7,419 nt of DNA, taken from UBA12078 sp964556955 (GTDB lineage Bacteria; Patescibacteriota; Dojkabacteria; SC72). A model generated the notes under the pieces. That model was not told where the DNA came from and made no database searches. It saw nothing but the letters and a program-made list of their open reading frames with translations. Shown in pieces: positions 4,952 to 7,419 of the stretch; the stretch's first letter is position 1, and every line of letters starts with the position of its first letter. Where the stretch lies: positions 1 to 7,419 of the forward strand of contig CAZKXP010000034.1 of the NCBI GenBank assembly GCA_964556955.1, given 5' to 3'. The position numbers and the translations under genes are program-made.

Positions 4952-6085
4952 ATGAAAAGGAATATAACAAAGACAAGCAGCATCATAGCGATAATCTTGT
5001 CTGTCATAATGGTAGCACTCTACCCTGCATTCATCTCAAAAGCTGATGCTCTCTCTGCAACATATTTCTACCTAAGTAGAATACAAGCAAATATCAATGG
5101 CTCATCGGCAACGGTAGAATATATTCTAGCTGTAGACACAAGCCAAACAATCCCATCGGGTGGAACAGTTACGATCTCGTTCCCAGACAACGATGATGCT
5201 AACTGGTGTAGAACCGCAGGTTCATTAACAGTCGCTGGAGTCGCTTCTTCCACCGCAGATCTTTCGACTACTAACTGGGCTATTGACAGCGCATTACCAA
5301 ATTCCGGCTCTTCACTAACCGCCGCTTGTACCCAAGGTTCAGGATCCTCTTCTGTAGATACAATAACCATATCTAATGTAGGAGCTCTAACAGGAGGAAC
5401 AACATATGGCGTTAAACTAACAAATGGATCATCCGCAGGAGTACTCGGAACAGACGATACTGCAGGAGAGCATGAAATTACTGTAGAAACAAAAAATGGT
5501 ACAACCATTGACTCTGGAACATTCAAAGTCTACTTAGTATCAAATGATACCGTGACTATATCTGCAACCGTATCCTCCGTACCATCCGTAAACTGTACCA
5601 TCGGATCCAACAGTGTAAACCTAGGTTCTCTGTATCCAGGAGGATCATATTCAACAATCACACACCAAATATCTACCAGTACATCTACTACCACTAGTGG
5701 ATATTACTGGGCGGCATATGGTACTGGAGACGGTTCAACAGACGCTGGTCTGTACAAATCATCCGCAACAACATACCTACTGGCATCTACGGGAAGTGGC
5801 ACAATTGACCTTACAGGTGCTGGCTCCGAAGGCTTTGGAATGACAGTCTCAGACCCAGATGGGGGTGGCGCAGCTGCCATACCATCAGATTTCAGCAATG
5901 CTTCACCAGGCGTCTTTGGTGCCTTGGATAGAGGAATAGCTGGTGCTCAATTAATCCTGTATCAGAATGGCTCTCAATCCTCTTCTGAAAGTGCCACTGT
6001 AACGTATGGTGCAAGAGCAGGCTCATCTGCAGTGGCAGGAAGCTACTCGGAAAATGTGATCTTTGTCTGTGGCGGATACTATTAA
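4952..6085 (+). CDS. Secreted Ser/Thr/Gly-rich surface protein
   Basis: This 377-residue exported protein has a signal peptide MKRNITKTSS, a hydrophobic core at 11-28 and a probable cleavage after ADA (33). Residues 36-196 form a first beta-rich domain with a possible disulfide (C86-C126). Residues 201-377 form a second domain starting SATVSSVPSVNC, with VNLGSLYPGG (222-231), a Ser/Thr run and SGYYWAAYG (249-257), and perhaps a C215-C373 disulfide. This strand order (LG.L.PGG, then S/T run, then GYYW) is typical of bacterial surface beta-sandwiches and recalls, loosely, WxL-type domains. The last ~110 residues match the end of the preceding protein in motif order and spacing, and the protein ends VCGGYY. 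There is no cell-wall or membrane anchor. Its low-complexity, high Ser/Thr/Gly/Ala make-up suits an abundant surface or filament protein, but no function is proven. Confidence 0.85.
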   Translation: MKRNITKTSSIIAIILSVIMVALYPAFISKADALSATYFYLSRIQANINGSSATVEYILAVDTSQTIPSGGTVTISFPDNDDANWCRTAGSLTVAGVASSTADLSTTNWAIDSALPNSGSSLTAACTQGSGSSSVDTITISNVGALTGGTTYGVKLTNGSSAGVLGTDDTAGEHEITVETKNGTTIDSGTFKVYLVSNDTVTISATVSSVPSVNCTIGSNSVNLGSLYPGGSYSTITHQISTSTSTTTSGYYWAAYGTGDGSTDAGLYKSSATTYLLASTGSGTIDLTGAGSEGFGMTVSDPDGGGAAAIPSDFSNASPGVFGALDRGIAGAQLILYQNGSQSSSESATVTYGARAGSSAVAGSYSENVIFVCGGYY

Positions 6086-6086
6086 T

Positions 6087-7073
6087 ATGGTCAAGAATGT
6101 ATATACCCACACTGCCCAAATTCTGACAGTATTACTGTCCATTTTTGCTCTCTCTTTTCTCTTTGTTCGCCCTACTCTAGCAGAAAGTATATCCCTAGGA
6201 TCCGCTCCCACATCTGAGAAATTAAAACTCTCACCAGGAGAAAAATACAACGGAGAACTAGTAGTATGGAACCTCACAGAGAAAGCCATAGATTATCAGA
6301 TAGTAGTTAGAGGATTTAAACAGATTGAAAACCAACCAGGAACTGCAATATTACTCACTGAAGAGGAAGAAGAAAGAGCCTTGTATACAGCCACATCATG
6401 GTTAACAATGGATCTTACACAATTAACACTTGTTCCCAACAAAAATGAAAAACTATTCTACGAAATCAATGTACCAAAAGATGCAACCAAAGGAGAATAC
6501 ACCGTAATGATATCTTTTGTATCCGAGAATGAGACCAAACTTTCTGGTACTGGAGCTACCACTACCCTCTCTGCAGGCATGCCAATACTTGTAAAAATTG
6601 GTGATGAATTCGTAGAGAACGCAGAATTACTCGACTTCTATACTTCTTCCAATTTCTTCGAATATCCAAATCTAACCTTCTACACAAGAATAAAGAATCT
6701 CGGAGACACACATATTTCTCCCACGGGTGAAATCATTCTAACCAATATCTTCAATCAAGAGATAGCAACAATCCCATTCAACCCAAATGGACAAAGTATC
6801 CTAAGAGACAACTCTGGTAACTACGAGACCATATGGAATCTAGGTACTTTCCTTACCAAAGACAAAGCAATTGTATTAGGCCCGATAAAAGCTAAACTAA
6901 TTGTCACATACAGAAGCTTCCAACCAGGATTTGCGCCACTCACATCAGAAATATCCTTCTGGATATTACCATGGAAACTCATACTCATAGCCTTAGTTGC
7001 AATAATCTCGATAATTGTCATAATTAAGGTGGTTAAAAAGAAAAAGAATGTATATCGCCCAATGCCCAGATGA
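6087..7073 (+). CDS. Membrane-anchored Ig-like surface protein, WxL-partner (DUF916) style
   Basis: I chose ATG 6087, one base after the previous stop codon, because a TTG eight codons earlier would overlap the previous gene and add nothing to the signal peptide. The protein then has 328 residues: a hydrophobic segment (11-27) with probable cleavage after TLA (32), a first Ig-like region (about 33-172) with LSPGEKYNGELVVWNLTEKAI and INVPKDATKGEYTVMISF, a second beta-rich region (173-292), a membrane helix (about 293-314) and a KVVKKKKN cytoplasmic stop. The P-G...VWN.T then VP..A..G.Y pattern with a C-terminal anchor resembles the membrane partners of WxL proteins in Gram-positive bacteria (DUF916/DUF3324 families); this is from memory and moderately sure. 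The tight spacing suggests translational coupling with the upstream secreted protein, and a 4-base ATGA overlap joins it to the next gene. Confidence 0.82.
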   Translation: MVKNVYTHTAQILTVLLSIFALSFLFVRPTLAESISLGSAPTSEKLKLSPGEKYNGELVVWNLTEKAIDYQIVVRGFKQIENQPGTAILLTEEEEERALYTATSWLTMDLTQLTLVPNKNEKLFYEINVPKDATKGEYTVMISFVSENETKLSGTGATTTLSAGMPILVKIGDEFVENAELLDFYTSSNFFEYPNLTFYTRIKNLGDTHISPTGEIILTNIFNQEIATIPFNPNGQSILRDNSGNYETIWNLGTFLTKDKAIVLGPIKAKLIVTYRSFQPGFAPLTSEISFWILPWKLILIALVAIISIIVIIKVVKKKKNVYRPMPR

Positions 7074-7419
7074 GATTAAAAGTTACAATATCAACAATTC
7101 TATGTACCGTAGTAATACTATGCTTTAGCAAAGGCTTAGTCTTTGCAGATTCCATTACCCCATCAATTGTAGAACAAAGTATTGCAGCAGGAGCCAATGA
7201 AACTCAAAAGGTTACATACAAAAACGAGGGAACTACAACAGTAACTATCAAGCCCTATGTGTCTGCATATGACTCAAAAACTCTTCAGCTAATATCCAAT
7301 GAGAAGACACTATTCGTGACAATGGATATTGAAACATATGATGTAGAACCAGGAGAATCATTAACACTAAGCTACGAAATCAAACCTCCTGCGAATCTCA
7401 CACCTGGAACATATTTCAA
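7070..7419 (+). CDS. Exported Ig-like protein, N-terminal part (truncated by window end)
   Basis: The ATG at 7070 overlaps the previous TGA (ATGA), and the frame is open for 116 codons to the window edge. MRLKVTISTI starts a signal peptide with hydrophobic core 9-19 and a probable cleavage after VFA (26). The mature part begins DSITPSIVEQSIAAGANETQ, then VTYKNEGTTTVTIKPYV, a later VEPGESLTLSYEIKPPANLTPGTYF, which repeats the layout of the preceding protein (strand, P/A-G, N-E/T-G/T, then a pro-rich strand before G-x-Y). It is therefore a likely tandem paralogue, and may also end in a membrane helix outside this window. Sharing the stop/start overlap suggests co-translation and perhaps a heteromeric pair in the envelope. 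Confidence 0.8.
   Translation, partial: MRLKVTISTILCTVVILCFSKGLVFADSITPSIVEQSIAAGANETQKVTYKNEGTTTVTIKPYVSAYDSKTLQLISNEKTLFVTMDIETYDVEPGESLTLSYEIKPPANLTPGTYF

Noticed and set aside
5068..5526. Minus-strand frame of 152 codons inside the second secreted protein gene.
   Set aside because: It is a shadow of a Ser/Thr/Gly-rich coding strand with few minus-strand stops, and has no promoter or ribosome site; the plus-strand gene has a signal peptide and a clear domain plan.
7071..7073. Possible UGA recoding as glycine, as in some CPR lineages.
   Set aside because: This TGA closes a gene right after a Lys-rich cytoplasmic tail and overlaps the ATG of the next signal peptide, and no in-frame TGA occurs in the confident genes.

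Overview
The window looks like part of a small, AT-leaning bacterial genome of the Candidate Phyla Radiation (Patescibacteria) type. The reasons are a set of exported Thr/Ser-rich proteins of a style I associate with CPR genomes (shared C-terminal module, SxNY strand repeats), probable leaderless starts directly behind -10 boxes, very short intergenic gaps, and strong third-codon-position skew. TAA, TAG and TGA all act as stops, so UGA recoding as in Gracilibacteria is not seen. The phylum is an inference from protein style, and I cannot name the lineage. A run of ten Ns shows that this is a scaffolded draft assembly.

Left part (1-1097): a conserved hypothetical protein runs leftward off the window edge. 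It is divergent from a GNAT-family acetyltransferase whose ATG lies 5 bases behind a perfect TATAAT box.

Middle (1098-3630, all on the minus strand): reading right to left, there is an ABC transporter ATPase of the COG4586 type whose C-terminus contains the assembly gap, a 108-residue protein I do not recognise, a tRNA-Ser(UGA) gene, and, 9 bases behind the tRNA, a 362-residue protein ending in an Apea-like HEPN domain with an intact R-x4-H ribonuclease motif. A longer reading of that last gene runs through the tRNA and is an artefact.

Right part (3672-7419, plus strand): four exported proteins. The first two are secreted beta-rich proteins that share a C-terminal module of about 110 residues. 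The third is a signal-peptide protein with Ig-like regions, a C-terminal membrane anchor and a Lys-rich tail. The fourth, truncated by the window end, starts like the third. I read them as a cell-surface locus: two displayed proteins plus two related envelope proteins reminiscent of the DUF916-type partners of WxL proteins.

The surface locus and the ABC ATPase diverge from a 41-base intergenic region whose promoter elements form a near-perfect dyad, so the -35 of one promoter is the -10 of the other. The two sides also have opposite codon style: T/G-ending codons in the ATPase and A/C-ending codons in the surface genes. The GNAT gene breaks this strand rule, and the HEPN gene fits neither style.
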